64,000 bases of DNA from Kingdonia uniflora (GCA_014058105.1 JACGCM010000679.1:558001-622000); one strand, 5' to 3'; positions 1-12,088 are shown, counted from the first letter of the stretch. The notes: generated by a model not told the origin, from the letters alone. Numbers and translations are program-made.

Positions 1-1
1 G

Positions 2-201
2 TTTAAAATTAAAGATCTAGTCCTTCGAGAAGTCCCCAAATACAGAAAAGAAGTCAATGCTAGGAAACTCGCCAAAAATTGGGAAGGTTCTTTTATCATT
101 GTTGGAAAACTGGCCTTGGATCTTACAATCTCGCTACTGAACGTGGGTAACGAGTGCCTAATCCTTGAAACCCGAGAAGATTGAAGCTATATCGAAGATG
201 A
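2..201 (+). pseudogene. Integrase C-terminal end of pol (E1)
   Basis: This is the end of a gypsy integrase, the enzyme that joins element cDNA to host DNA. Frame 2 starts FKIKDLVLREV and contains NWEGSF, matching the C1 integrase end near 49140-49230 (FQIDDLVLRE, NWEGHF). A one-base shift near 126-128 moves the SYNLATERG-like stretch into another frame. The later VPNP motif has a stop where related copies have Trp. Translation would end near 199-201. The rest of pol lies outside the window. Confidence 0.7.
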
Positions 202-399
202 TAATCTATCAAAGTGTACTTTTCTAAATGCATCTATCATCTTGTATGTTGGTTTTACATCAATGAAATACTTATGTTTGATCACTATATATTAGAGTAC
301 TCTCTACTATTTCATATAGTACTCCATCTAACATTCTTTGTACGTCAATCTTATAAATCACATTTTGCTTGCAGACCCCATTCTAATACATTATAGATC

Positions 400-690
400 A
401 CATTTTGCTTCAGCAAAACTGATCCTCTATTATATTACAAATCATTTGTTACTTCAGCCAAACTGATCCTCTAAGTAGATTGCTTGTTGCTTTAGCCAAG
501 CCAATCTTCTATTATATTACAGATCGTTTGTTACTTCAGTCAAACTGATCCTCTATTATCTTACAGATCATTTATTGCTTCAGCCAAACAAATCTTCTAT
601 TATATTATAAATCGTTTGTTGCTTTAGCCAAACTGATCTTCTATTATCTTAAGCATTTGTTGCATAAGCCAAGCTAACCCTCTATTATAT
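400..690. repeat. 44-bp tandem repeat array between pol and antisense gene L (E1)
   Basis: About seven diverged units carry the core CTTCAGCCAAACTGATC followed by CTATTATATTACAGATC. The core recurs near 408, 452, 490, 534, 578, 622 and 663, so the spacing is mostly 44 bp. It lies between the 3' ends of the convergent pol and L genes. C1 has a 45-bp array in the same place with different sequence. Confidence 0.75.
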
Positions 691-867
691 GATAACACGT
701 TTAGTCACTCTACAAAATTGATACCCAACTCATACATCACAATTGGTTCATCGCAAGGTTAGTACAACTCTATACAGATCATTATTTTTGACAATAGTTC
801 TACCTTGTTACACTCCATCTACTATATTTTATTTCGTATAGTACGAGTAATCCCTTATAGAAATCAC

Positions 868-3800
868 TACGACTAATTACTCACACAAGCTATCACTCGA
901 ACTATCACCTAATCTAGAAGGACGGATAATATTATGCAAGTTCTCCCTATAAAGTTGCAGACGCATGAACTCCAACATCCTCCTAGTTATAATTTCTTTT
1001 CCTTCTTCAATCCGACTCTTTGAAAGAACATGGATTTTTGCTATCATGGGATCCAGACACTCAGGTCGTATCAACCGTATTTCATATTGGACACCTTTTA
1101 AAACTAGTTTTTCATAGACAGTTTTACTTTCCGCCTCCAACCTCTAGAACTGAGATACAAAATAGGTAAGTATTGCCGTCATCTCTCTCTCTCGTGCACA
1201 TCACTTCCCTCACATTTTACCTTGTCCGAAAGAACAAAATCTGTAAGCTTTCTTTTAGTCTCCTTCACCACAGCTTCCAAATCTCTACAACGATCTTCCA
1301 GAGATCCCTTTTCACTCAACATCACCTCATTATGACCTTCCAGCATAGACATAAATTCATTCATATTTTCCACCAAGCCTGCTGATTCATCTATACAAAC
1401 TTGATTGCACTTCCTCTCTAGCACTTATGACTCAAGGTCTAATGTGACTTTAAAAAGATCAGCCTCCAATTTGGTCTTCAAAGCGCGCAATTCATCCTTT
1501 TCTACTTTATACTCTAGCACATCTAAATCCAACGTTTAAATTTTATGCTCTAAACCGTAGATTGTGATCCAATCCTTATTTATTGTTACGTTTTGCTTAT
1601 TATGGGCTTCTTCTAGCTATTTTAGCATCATGTTCGTAATGTACCATAAAACTTCAAATTTGCGTGCACGATCACTTACCTCTTCAAAAGCTGCTTGCAC
1701 ACCAATTCTGCACACTTCGAACATGTTTATCTGATATTGTAAGTCTTTCACATTATTTTCTCCCTTCTCTAACACTGCCAACATCTTTATAATTTGAGTT
1801 TGTGCGGATATCAATTCCTCCCCTTGTTGGTTAGTTTGTCCTGATGTACCCAAAAATTTAACATTATTTTTCCTTGTAACTTTTTTTAATCCCTCTATCT
1901 TTCTCAGCTCATTGACTAGTTTAGCTTCTTTCTTTTGCAGTTTCTCAGTTAAACAAACTACTGTATTTGGCTCTTTTGATATCTCCACCTTCATTCTTTC
2001 TTCTAACTAAGTAGCGCTCTTTAGTGCCCCTTGACACAAATTTAGTTCAACATTCAAATGTTTGTTTCGAACATGTAACGCGTCACATTGGCTCTGAATA
2101 GGTACCAGTTCCACCTGCCACGGCAGTTAACATTTATACTAGTTTGCATATATAAACAGATTACATATCACAGTTAACAAGTTTACTCAGGAACATAATA
2201 TCTGAGTCATATCGATACATTATTCTATTTATCAACATAGGGAATATATTTTATTTATCATCCAAAAAATAGGATACAAAGATCTAACACATATGCATGG
2301 TCGGTAAAAAAGTAGAATACCCTATTTTTGCTTCTTCAAGATACGAGAGAACTACCCTTTATCTCTTGAACTCATTCTATTATTTACTTAAAGATCTATA
2401 GGAGCTACAAAGGTCACCACCTCCTACTAGTGTTGTTTTCGCAGCGATCGGGATATCAAAATCTTGGCCTCATCCTCATCCTCTTCTGACAACAATTCCC
2501 TCGATCTAGGAATGGGTTTTTTAACAACAGTTTCCTCCTCATCTTTGGTAAACCACATATTTTCCACCTTTGCGCTCTCTACATCAAAATCTTACCCACA
2601 TTCCTAAATTCATTCTCTACCCTCGCGCGTTCCCCTCCATAGAAATTGATCACACTTTCTATATGATGCTCGTGCTCTGTTCGGGCTTCGATTTTTGCTC
2701 GTGACGGATGCAGATGTTCCTTTAATTTGTTTGGGCCTTGTACAAATGCTTATGCATTTCTTTTTGCAATACACCTAAAGCCCTCACATCAGCCTCTACC
2801 TTCATTCGAGCAGTTACTTCTCTTGACAATTGCGTCGTTAAAAATATTTTTTTCTCAACATTTTGGGATAATACATTTTGCAATTCCTGTAACTCACCCT
2901 CTAATTTCTGTCGAACCTCTATTTTCTCTTTTCTTATCTTGAAAAAAATAATTCTCATGACCCTCTGATCCTACATAAGGCAAAACACATCAGGTAAAAG
3001 TTCTATATCACCCCATATAACAGAAACACCAGCTCAAGCTAAACATTTTCTCGCCTCTAAACTATGACAATTATGTACTTCTTGAGCGAAAAACATAACT
3101 CGAGCTGGGTCCGGTACTATACCCCTTTCCTTCAAAAGTTTTACATAAGCTTCTTTTAAACCCCGTTCACTATCTACTTCGACCTCAAAATACAATGTTA
3201 CAGCTATCAGACTTTGACACCTAGCCTTATCACTCGGGTTGTTAAAATAGGTCAACTCTTTTAGTTTTTGAGCCAATATCCCTTTTCCCTCTTCCTTTCT
3301 TAACACCTCATCCCTTTCTATTTTAATCTTAGTATATCTACATTGGAGGTCATATAATTCTTAAATTTTTTCTCCGAGTTAGATTTAAACAACCTTATCT
3401 CATACTCAATTTTATTTAATACCTGCTGAACACGAGCCGCCGAGTCCTTCGCTCTACCCAATGATCTTTCCTGGTCAAAAATAGTTTTTCTCATTCGATC
3501 TACCTCGTATAAAGATTACAAATATCTTATCGTCATGCAAACATTCAAGGAGGGCATATTAAAATGCGTCAATCAAACTTAATAGTTTTTCTGGCCAAAC
3601 AAAGTACAATGCCATCAAAGGCATAAGAACTGTGTAGTTCATTAAATATAATACTACAGATTGGTTAAAGATTCTTGCTTATTTTTACCTCAGATGGAGG
3701 GTCAACTTTTGTATCAACAGCTACAGCTGGCTCAGTTAGTGTAATAGATACATTGGCTGGATCAGCAACATCAGCCACCACTTCATCCTTTACTTCCAAA

Positions 3801-6800
3801 TAGAAGACTATCTTATCATATTTGCCAGTTTGACCAAGCTCAACATCAACAGCAGTCAACCCAAAGCTATAAAAAGATTGGACAAAGTGATTTCTTTAAA
3901 ATATCAAAGCCTCGCATGATCGTGACATAACATCATCATGCTCGGACAACAATGTATACTTTTCTTCAGCCGCCTCAACATCTTCAACTCTTTTTTTCTT
4001 CTCTATCTCAAGTTCAGCTTCGAGCTCCCATATACAAGCCGCTTGGGCATCAAACCTCAGAGTAAGATCTCCAAACTCTTGGCTTCCTTAATTAATGCAC
4101 TTTGTTGCCCCCTTTATCAGTATCGAGAGCTGCCAATACAAAAACATAAGTTTAGAACAACATATCATATTCCAAATATAGCAAGTCAAAGATTTCAACA
4201 CATACCGCAAAAGTGCGTTCTTGATACACTTCATCGAGCTGCTGCGGATTCATCCCTGCCATCATACAATATTTTTGCTCTAGTTCTCTCATTTTGACCA
4301 CAGGCTGGGTATTAGTACGATTACTACCCTCATCCTCGTGCTATTTTTTTCAACAAACTCTTCTCAGCCTCCGAAGGTGTAACTTCACTTACCTCTGGCC
4401 TCTCCACCGCATCTTCAACAGCGGGTTTTGCGATCCCCCGTGCCTGGGTTCGCCACCACAGTAGTAGGCGTAGTTTGTGGAATTGTTTTTCTCAACCTCC
4501 GAGTAGGCCTTTTCACATTAATATTTTCTGGTGCAGGCGGGAGGGAGACTAGTGAAATCATTAATAGTCAAATGGGCTATCTTCTCAGCCATAGCTCGAT
4601 TCTCGTAAGCTCGCTGAACTTTGGGTACTATGGAATCTACCGTCTTATTACTCCGAATACCAAGCTCACCAAGTACCTACTTTAACTCGACCTGATCATG
4701 AGCTATGCAGTCAAACAAGCTAGTTTTATCAGGCGTCGATAAACGATTGGGATCTGGTAAAAAAAGGAACATAACAATAATTAGCAGCTCAAAGACATAC
4801 TGATGGTTGGTCAAAGGTGATAAATGTTACTTACTCGGATTATAGTAATTATGGTTCAAATCAATCACTGGTTCATCTGGAATCTACATACATTTGCCCC
4901 TACCCATACGAGGTGGTCATTCCATGGTCTACTCATAGATTCAAAGTCAAAAAATTTCGACCTAGACGAGTCACTATATAGGTAATCACTATTTTGACCT
5001 TTGACATATTTCAATTTATAAAATTTCAACACATCATCAGCTTTGAACTGCTTTGCAATCCCTTCCCTTCTGCATTTCTCATTTAGAGCCTCGCATACCC
5101 TTATCATCTCATACACATTCCCATTTAGTTGGGCAGGGCAGCACTGAAATATATATATGACTCCTTTATGAAAGAAAGTAAAAGGAATTCTAAGGCCATA
5201 AATGACCTTATTCAGATAACATTAAGGCCATCATTCGGGCCTGCCAACCCAAGGCCATTATAATACGAGATCTTAACATCTTCACTAATCCCTTTCTTAC
5301 TTTTTCACTTCTCCAAATAAGGGACTTGATAGTATAGCGCATCCTCCCCTTTTCCTGGGACATAGGCCCTAAACCAACGATCTTGTTCCGTCATATAATT
5401 TTCCCATTCACCCTGTAATTTCATTTTGTATTTTAAAAATTCTTTTCCTACGCCTAATCCATCAGAATATATGACAAACAATTTATCTTTCTCTTTTATA
5501 TTCTTTATTTCTATAACTTTCTTTACTTTACTTGATTCCCCAACTTCTATACCTACAATCATATCTATATTATCTACAATCTCTTCCATTTCATTACATT
5601 CATCCTCCCTCCCCGACAATGATGTCTCCTCCGAACTTGAAGATACTACAAATTTACTCATGGGATTTATAAATTTTGAACGCATATAGACCTATAGATA
5701 TACAAAATATTTTATTAATATCTCTACGTTACAGGCTGCACCCTATATGCAGTCAAAACAACCCCACCCATATTTTTACCTAGTCAAACATGTTTATTTT
5801 CCAATTTTCCATAAAATAAGAGCATAACCTATCTTTTCAATTTTCCCTCTTCCTCTCCAAAAATGAATTTTCTTTCTTTATAGTCAGTTCATCTACCCCA
5901 AGCTTGTATACTTTACGATATTACAGGCAATTACTCAAATACCCTACATTCTCAACTTTGCTCTCTCTAAATCAAAAGTGATGAATATGCAACATTTAAT
6001 ATTAATTGTCGTATACAGAAGCATAACAGAAGAAATCTATCACTAACCTGTGCTTGAAGAACAATTATCTTCTGCCCTAACCTGACGTTTCACAGAAATT
6101 GACCATTCTTGTTACCTATCCAAAAGTTTTTTTTATCACCAGATGAATCCATCCCTACCAAGACACCCTTAGAACTCAAACGTTTCTTCTCTATGAAGAT
6201 ATGATTTACACCACTTTTCTCTTTCTCAACAACTGTAGACAATTTATGAGGAAGAGAGATTTAAGTTTTTATACCCTCCATCGGTTTACGAAATGACGGT
6301 TCCTTCAGACACGTGTCAGTCACCCCTACTGTCTCTACAAGAATGTCTTTTTATCTTACAGTATCATCATGAATTCTGTGATAATGTTTACTATCACCAT
6401 GTCTGTCCCTTTTGCCTACCATTAAAATTTTTTGCCCCTCTTTACCAAAATAGTATACATGACCCATAACCTTACTTATATACTATACCCAGATCGTACG
6501 ACATTCCTAAAATAGCTTGATATTCAAAATTTGAAAATATCTATACAGTTGTTAAAATCATACAGCTGTCATCCACAATATCTATCACATAAGCAGTTAA
6601 AACAGAATACTTTGTTCTTATTCCTTTAGTTCGCAGCATCAACATGCCTCGTTCTACATTTATTGGAGTACCAACACAGAATACTAAATAAAAATTACTT
6701 GTTCATTTTCAAACTCTCATAATTTGAAATTACAGTCACATATAGATACATTTAAAATAGCCTGGATGATTCACCACACCACATAGTATTTTCTCCCCTC

Positions 6801-7452
6801 TGCTGTTCTCTGATCTTCTTCCATAAGCTTGTCACGTGCGATCTCTCGAGCAGCTTCTTCTCATAAAGTTGCATCCAGTAGCAACTCGTGAAAAACATCA
6901 CACCAGAAAAAGTGATCAACCTCTGCATGCCTACCTTCTTCATCTAAACCAGTTACTTTTAACGGCCATCTCTGAAGAACGGCATCATACGGCAAATAAC
7001 GAAAGTATCGTTCACGAAGTTCAGTGACCTTGATCTAGAACCTACCTTCTACTACATGACGTACACGCTGTGAGCGCATCCTTACCTTGGTTACTTACTC
7101 TATTTCAATAGCAGAAGTGTTTATGACAGACGATACAAGACATAACAACCACGGTTTACTACCTTATATAACCAACAGGAAATTTCTGAAAATCTATATC
7201 GTCCTACAAATTTTGTTGAAAGATATATTATGCAAAATTTTGGAAACACAAGTATTTGTAGAAGCCAAACAATCTTATGACAAGTCATACTTTCCATGTT
7301 ATGCAATATCTTATCAGATTTTATGCGTACAGATATGAAGATCGCAATATTCAACTCCAACATGTTTAACACTAACATCCACATACAGATATCAATTATT
7401 CTTATCCAACCAAACATTTTCCTGTAAGTTCGAATCAATAGTTCGCAGACAT
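868..7452 (-). pseudogene. Antisense gene L of E1: Transposase_28-like domain plus coiled coil, spliced and degenerate
   Basis: The gene runs opposite pol, from a start codon near 7452 to about 868. A TATA box lies 81 bp upstream. A possible exon 1 ends near 7422, but the donor GT seen in A1 and B is GA here. The central domain is at about 5685-4865. It has AQLNGNVYEMIRVC at about 5140-5095 and FFDFESMSRPWNDHLVWV further on, matching AQLNGNMWEVINVC in C1 and QMNGNFYEMM in A and B. From about 3860 to 868 there are Lys/Glu/Leu-rich heptad-like pieces (for example 1994-1617 and 1424-1179), taken as a coiled coil. Many frame breaks suggest introns plus decay. The domain resembles Pfam Transposase_28; function is unknown. 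Exon limits are not resolved. Confidence 0.5.
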
Positions 7453-7532
7453 CCTCTTATCACACGAACTCTTTATATTTTTAAACTTCTCAATTTTTGT
7501 TTTAACCCTCTACTTTCCCTATCCTTTACAGA

Positions 7533-7543
7533 TATATATATAC
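7533..7543 (-). promoter_or_regulatory. TATA box of antisense gene L (E1)
   Basis: TATATATATA on the minus strand lies 81 bp before the L start codon at 7452. The equivalent spacing is 77 bp in A1 and 82 bp in B2. Its position agrees across families, but it is an AT-rich site, so the call rests on the comparison. Confidence 0.45.
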
Positions 7544-7552
7544 TGAGATCTT

Positions 7553-8091
7553 TACAGTTCGCTTTTCCCAGTCATACCCCATGATAAACTAACGTTCCGC
7601 ATAACACCTATTAATAGACTTTAATTTTCAAACATAAAACTATATATATAAGTTTGAAATACAGAATCAAAATCACCGAACGATGACATTTCATTAGTTC
7701 GACAAATTTCTTACAGATTACTTTACAGATTACAAATTTTCTAGAATAGTTTATAGATTACTTTCTAAGTTACATCAAATTACAAGTCAAAGCACTTTTA
7801 CGCAGTCAATGAAGAAGAAGATGCAAAATTGAAGCAACTTCCAAACTCTAATCTCCTACCTGAATGGGCAAAAAAATAGTAGAACTGGAAATCACTGTAA
7901 ACTAGCGACACCGGTAGAAGGATCTTCATCAGGGCCAATATCAATAGTCCCTGGAAGAAAACTACCTCCACCACCACCTCTTCAACCATAGCTACCACCA
8001 CCTCGCATGCTAGAGACAGATTAAAGGTCTTATTTCTTTGACAAGACCCACTCATTAGAAGGGTACCAATGAGACTCCCTCGGACGGATGC
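7553..8091. other. Spacer between antisense genes S and L (E1)
   Basis: No gene is seen. The stretch from about 7690 to 7790 repeats short ACAGATTAC-like words and is AT-rich. Behind the S stop codon the minus strand would hold the S 3' untranslated region. Confidence 0.4.
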
Positions 8092-8367
8092 CTACAGCTT
8101 CATCTTTGCTGTAACTGCCTCCTCTGCCAGTAGCCATAGTCAATTTTGACACTCCTCCTCCGATGTCAACTGATATTGGAAGTGCACTATTTGGTAATAA
8201 TCATCCCCCGCCTCCATCATCTCCTTATATGACATATGGTAGTATGTAGGGGATACCAAAATTGGCGTTGGTAGATGCAAAGGCTGGTGACCAAAATATT
8301 TGACACGCGATTCTTCCATCTTCCTACGAATCCAAGATTCCCAAGCCTGCTGTCTTGTAGTTACCAT
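8092..8367 (-). pseudogene. Antisense gene S of E1: small FFGDQ/LAED protein with one stop
   Basis: This small ORF starts MVTTRQQAWESW and carries VKYFGHQPLH, SPTYYHM, AGDDYYQ and, after one in-frame stop at 8140-8142, LWLLAEE. These blocks line up with gene S of C1 (MVKTR, PPTYQGM, AEDDYYHMWRF, LAEDK) and of D (MVKTRRMVLEEK, KFFGDQSLE, LAEDKVGET), so the start at 8367 was chosen over an upstream Met at 8382. About 91 codons. A TATA box lies about 98 bp upstream. I know no named family for it and give it no function; it lacks signal peptide or membrane features. Confidence 0.6.
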
Positions 8368-8464
8368 ACTCTCAGCAGTCATAAAATTTCAAGTAAAAAA
8401 ACAAGAACACATAAGTAATAGTTTAGGGAAAAATACTTGGTTCAGTACACACAACTCAGAGTAC

Positions 8465-8472
8465 TCTTTATA
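8465..8472 (-). promoter_or_regulatory. TATA box of antisense gene S (E1)
   Basis: TATAAAGA on the minus strand lies about 98 bp upstream of the S start codon. It aligns with the TATAAATA boxes in front of gene S in B2, C1 and D. Confidence 0.5.
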
Positions 8473-8643
8473 CTATAATCAACATTAAAGCCGACTCTTT
8501 AAATTTCCAATGTCAGGAATATTTCCCATGATACAACATTGACTAGAACCATTAGTTCTCAAAAATCCAAAAGCCACAAACAAATATTCATGAATATACG
8601 TTGGAAATGATTCCCAGGTATTAACTATAACATTAATGGTGCT

Positions 8644-9045
8644 TCTCAACCAGCACCACTCACCCATAATGTTTCTCATACTATTGGCTGAGAGAGGGTG
8701 GTTGCAGTGGCTTATTCCATATCTCGAACTCATACTTCATCTTTGACCATCATACGATCGTCTGACCTCACCAACAGAATACGTGACATATTTATAGTAC
8801 AATCAAAATCAAGACAATTATATCAGGTAACAGATATAATACGAACTATTCAACCAATACCACTCGCCCATGATGCTTCTCGTGCTCTTGGTTGAGAGCC
8901 ATCTTGTAATGGCTATTCCGTATCTCGGACTCATGCTTCATCTTCGGCCAACATGCGACCACTCAACCTCCTCTTGCAATGGCCTATTCTGTATCTCGAA
9001 CTCATGCTTCATCTTCGGCCAGCATGCGACCACTCGACCTCCTCA
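8644..9045. repeat. Internal duplication across the PPT/LTR start of E1
   Basis: A block at 8644-8772 recurs at about 8850-8970, roughly 206 bp on. Its right part (ATCTCGAACTCATGCTTCAT) recurs a third time at about 8972-9040. Each copy reads CACTCGCCCATGATG-like sequence, a GAG-rich tract, TGGCTATTCC, then the CTCGAACTC word. Confidence 0.65.
8690..8702 (+). promoter_or_regulatory. Polypurine tract of E1
   Basis: GAGAGAGGGTGGT directly precedes a TG that starts sequence matching the LTR start of C1 and D. In LTR elements this tract primes plus-strand DNA. A diverged second copy (GGTTGAGAGCC) is at 8890-8904, so the exact LTR start is uncertain. Confidence 0.45.
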
Positions 9046-9547
9046 ACATACACGAAGAACTACCCAAGACATATTACAGTTATAGAGTTCTAGTCATCAC
9101 TTTTAATCTCTCTATCAACAGTTCGAGTTAAGCAAACGTACAGTCATCAATGAAGCCATTACGAAGAAACAAAGATCAGGACATTACACAATCTGGTCAA
9201 AGAATATTAAACATATATTGTAACGCCCATTATTAAGGATAATAGTGGTCGCTAAATGGCTATATTATGAGACCAATAAATAGGACCAGAGAATATAAAG
9301 ATGAGGGACATGGGACAGGGAAATACTTAGTCAAACAATATACAAAATACTTAGAGCTTCTTTTGTAATATCTAGCAGTTATCAATAAACTACTCTCTTT
9401 CTAAATCTTCAAGAGAGGTCACAATTTTTAACCTATTCAAAGGTTTCCATGCTAAGCTTTGTATTATTATTCTTCCATTATTCATCTAAGAAGCTCTGAA
9501 TATCTGTGGTGTAGGCTAAGTTCGAGATACGAAATTAGGCTATTATA
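8703..9547 (+). mobile_element. 3' LTR of E1
   Basis: The start TGCAGTGGCTTATTCC with a nearby CTCGA resembles the LTR starts of C1 (TATAGGTACCTATCCCTCGA) and of D on its own strand. The end GAAATTAGGCTATTATA matches the C1 LTR end. No second LTR is in the window. The first 340 bp contain an internal duplication, so the true start may be 8905 instead. Confidence 0.55.
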
Positions 9548-10066
9548 GTTACTATAAGTTATTAAGTATTCTTTAACCATATTTTTATGAAAATAGTCAA
9601 TAAAAAACAAAGACCGGTATAATTGTCTATGTTTACATATGTAGAAGATGTGTTATAGATGTATATCATTAGAACAATCTTTACTAATATATTATACCTT
9701 GAAAACTAATTTAGAACTTAATTTTATAGATAATGATTGAGAGAGAGGCTAGTGCATTAATTTAAGTAAAATAGTTCTATATTCCAGATAGATTTTGGAG
9801 GCTAAATCAAAGATTAAAAGGGTAAGCTTTAGGGTCAAATTAAATAAAGAATATAAAAGAACTGAGATTCCTAATGATTGGCGACTCAGAAATGTAATTG
9901 TGGGATGTAGTCTTCGAATGGAACCCAAAATCTAAATGCTTGAAATACAATGTTGCAAATCAAATCAAAACCACAACCAGTATGCAAAACTTACTAAATT
10001 AGACCTAAAATAAACAAAACTCAATGAAGGAATAAAGCACATTACCAGCCAATGCCACTTTCAAAG
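9548..10066. other. AT-rich non-element sequence left of A1
   Basis: No open frame or element feature is recognised. It is the left part of the locus into which A1 inserted. On the minus strand it could be the 3' untranslated region of the candidate exon at 10067-10156. Confidence 0.35.
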
Positions 10067-10156
10067 TCAAACAACCTTCTTCACAATACCTTGAAGGCCA
10101 AGTACTTTAATGTAACGTGGCAACACCATGAGCTCCACAACACTATCTCCAGAACT
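10067..10156 (-). pseudogene. Candidate last exon of an unknown host gene
   Basis: On the minus strand an intron-like end TTCTTGAATTTCAG is followed by 30 codons. They begin SSGDSVVELMVLPRY, continue IKVLGLQGIVKKVV and end with TGA at 10067-10069. The peptide does not look like any retroelement protein, and its composition is that of a folded domain end. A1 is inserted 75 bp upstream, which would be in the intron. A shorter second frame is also open, so the evidence is modest. I do not recognise the protein. Confidence 0.3.
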
Positions 10157-10230
10157 CTGAAATTCAAGAAATCCGCCATTAATAGATTTTAAAATTATAA
10201 GAGATTGGCCAAGAGATAAACACCATAACC

Positions 10231-10235
10231 AAAAG
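10231..10235. repeat. Left target-site duplication of A1 (AAAAG)
   Basis: AAAAG touches the left LTR end and the same five bases follow the right LTR at 23762-23766. Five bases is the usual duplication for gypsy integrases. Confidence 0.8.
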
Positions 10236-10965
10236 TATAGAGGCCTAAATTCTTTTGGAGGGGAAGTCGGCTCTTACACCATGGGGTTTTATCTTTTAAT
10301 AAAGGAATTCAAGTATATAACCTAGAATGCAGAAAATCATTAGACAATATACTTGTGTAGAGGTCTGAATGTGGCACTCTACGACCTCTGATGGGGATTT
10401 TTAAGAGAGTTTATATTACTGATGAGTAATCGTAGGTTCGAGTACTGGGTTTTACAAAATGATCGAAGGTAAACTGCAAAGGGGCTGAGGGAATTTCTCG
10501 CAACCCTTGGTTCCCCATCTCTCCTATTTATAAGAAATACGAAGGGCTGAGTCACCAAGGTTAGGTCAGATTACAAGGGTACCATCCGGATATTCTGGTA
10601 TGGGTATCACTGCCAGAAATATCAGAACTGTCACTGTAATAGTTATTGTGTCTGTCTCTGTACTTTTGATACTGTAGTAGTGGTTGGGCCTGTCACTGTA
10701 GTGGCAAGGACCAATAACTGCGTCGTCTTGTCTAGTATGCTGGATGTCTATCCCATCATACTTTGATCATGTATGGATATGGTCAAAGTGGTTCTTTTGG
10801 ATGTGTAGTCCGTTCTTGAGGCTTATTCAGAGTCGAGGCATCGTCTTCGGATGATCTTTGGGAGGCCGGTTTATGTATTTTGCTAGACTTTGAGAGGTTC
10901 AAGTAGGCTTCGAAGTAGACTTCTTGTATCTGTTTAGTGTAGAAGGCTGCGAGTAGGTTACTACA
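10236..10965 (-). mobile_element. 3' LTR of A1
   Basis: It reads TATAGAGGCCTAA to GTAGGTTACTACA on the plus strand, with the expected TG of the left end mutated to TA. The sense TATA box TATAAATA is on the minus strand at 10525-10532. It matches the right LTR along its whole length and also the solo LTR at 44875-45604. Confidence 0.8.
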
Positions 10966-10982
10966 TTCGCCCCCTCTCAGCG
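10966..10982 (-). promoter_or_regulatory. Polypurine tract of A1
   Basis: On the minus strand CGCTGAGAGGGGGCGAA abuts the TG of the 3' LTR. B has the same GAGGGGG-type tract in the same place (30767 and 42041). Confidence 0.75.
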
Positions 10983-11220
10983 AAGGTCTCAAAAATTGGT
11001 GTAGAGAAATTTACCGAGAAAACTGTTTGGCCTAGGAAGTTGAGCGGTTTGACTGTCGGTTTTTGGGTAGGTAATAAAAGAGGGTAATAAAGAAATGTTG
11101 GTAGTTATATAGTAATAAGTGAAAGGAGGCCATAAGTATGGGTTATGGGGGTAGGGATATTGCATGTTCTTCTTCTGTTTCATTCTCTTTCTTCTGTAAT
11201 TTTTTTTTTTGAAAAAATCT

Positions 11221-11560
11221 ATGGATACCATGCCCAATATGCGCTATCAGAAAACAATGGGATTCGCCCGGGATCGACGCGTAGGGTGGAAGACTGCTGA
11301 ATTGCATTTGAAGTTCTTCGGGCATCATGATCTGGACTGGGACATGCCCGATTTGGTGGAGGTAGAAGCTGGGGAACTCATTAACGGGGAGCCTTTATGC
11401 CTATCTTTGGGAGCAACTGAAGTATAATTTTACGACTTCGGAGAAACGGTACTTCTTTCTGTCAGCCTTAGCTGAGTGCCTCATTTGTGCAGAAGAGGAG
11501 ATGGAGGAACAAAACTCGGCGAGTGGAACTAGACCTTCTGGAAGTAGGGCTTCTGCTTGA
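11221..11560 (+). pseudogene. Antisense gene S, first copy of A1, frameshifted
   Basis: The start MDTMPNMRYQK matches MESTPNTRYQK of B2, so 11221 was chosen over the Met at 11209. LKFFGHHDLDWDMPDLVEVE carries the FFGDQ block. A frame change near 11395 separates this from WEQLKYNFTTSEKRYF and SALAECLICAEEE, which align with the Trp and LAED blocks of other S proteins. The second frame ends at 11558-11560. A weak TATA-like CATAAGTATG lies at 11131. A second, open S copy follows at 12147. Function unknown. Confidence 0.6.
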
Positions 11561-12088
11561 GGCAGTGACGAAGGTGATAGTGCAGGGTTTTTTTGTAGGG
11601 CTGCATTTAAAGTTTGTTGTTTTGCTGTAGTTTTAATGTATTGTTGTTTTATTGTTGTATTTGGTGGAATGGAATGAGAATAATATTTTGCTGCATAATT
11701 GGGTCTTTGTAACTGCTAGGCATTGGAGACGAATGGACTTTTAGGCACAATTGTAAATTTATCTCATCGAATGTTAGCAGGTAGTACTGATTAATGCTGC
11801 GTAAGGTGACCTCGATGTATAGTGGTGTGGTCGAAGGTAATTAACTCTGTGTTAGTTGAGACTTGGTGAAAGAGACTGGAGTCGAAGTCTGAAATGGTTA
11901 ATGTTTTAATGTTGGTGATTTATTCGACTGCAGGTCCTTGGGAATATGGTTTGAATGTGCATGCACAAGAAACTGTTACGTCTAGGAAGTGTGAAAGTCT
12001 TGACTGTTGGGCTTACGAGGAGAAAATTTTTAAGACCGCAATGAATGCAGCTCTAATGATTGAAGGGTTAATAGAATCTAATTTCTAG
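11561..12088 (+). other. 3' untranslated-like region behind the first S copy (A1)
   Basis: The sequence turns T/G-rich (repeated TTGTTG and TTTTGCTG words) with AATGAGAATAAT near 11672, like the U-rich end of a plant mRNA. The B copies have the same T/G-rich stretch after gene S. A 64-codon frame at 11894-12088 has no similarity to other parts and is probably chance. Confidence 0.35.

Larger units (their letters stand above)
1..9547 (+). mobile_element. E1: partial Ty3/gypsy (Tat-like) LTR retrotransposon
   Basis: The element is cut by the left window edge. In order it shows the last part of integrase (+), a 44-bp tandem array, a long antisense coiled-coil gene (L, - strand), a small antisense gene (S, - strand), a polypurine tract and a 3' LTR that ends near 9547. 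C1 has the same order with a related LTR end (TTAGGCTATTATA here, TTAGGCTACTACA in C1), so the two are related families in the same orientation. Every coding part carries stops or frameshifts. The strand is set by pol; the antisense genes run the other way. Confidence 0.75.

Noticed and set aside
400..690. Regular 44-bp repeats resembling a CRISPR array
   Set aside because: The units are contiguous and diverged, there are no unique spacers and no cas genes, and the context is a plant retroelement.
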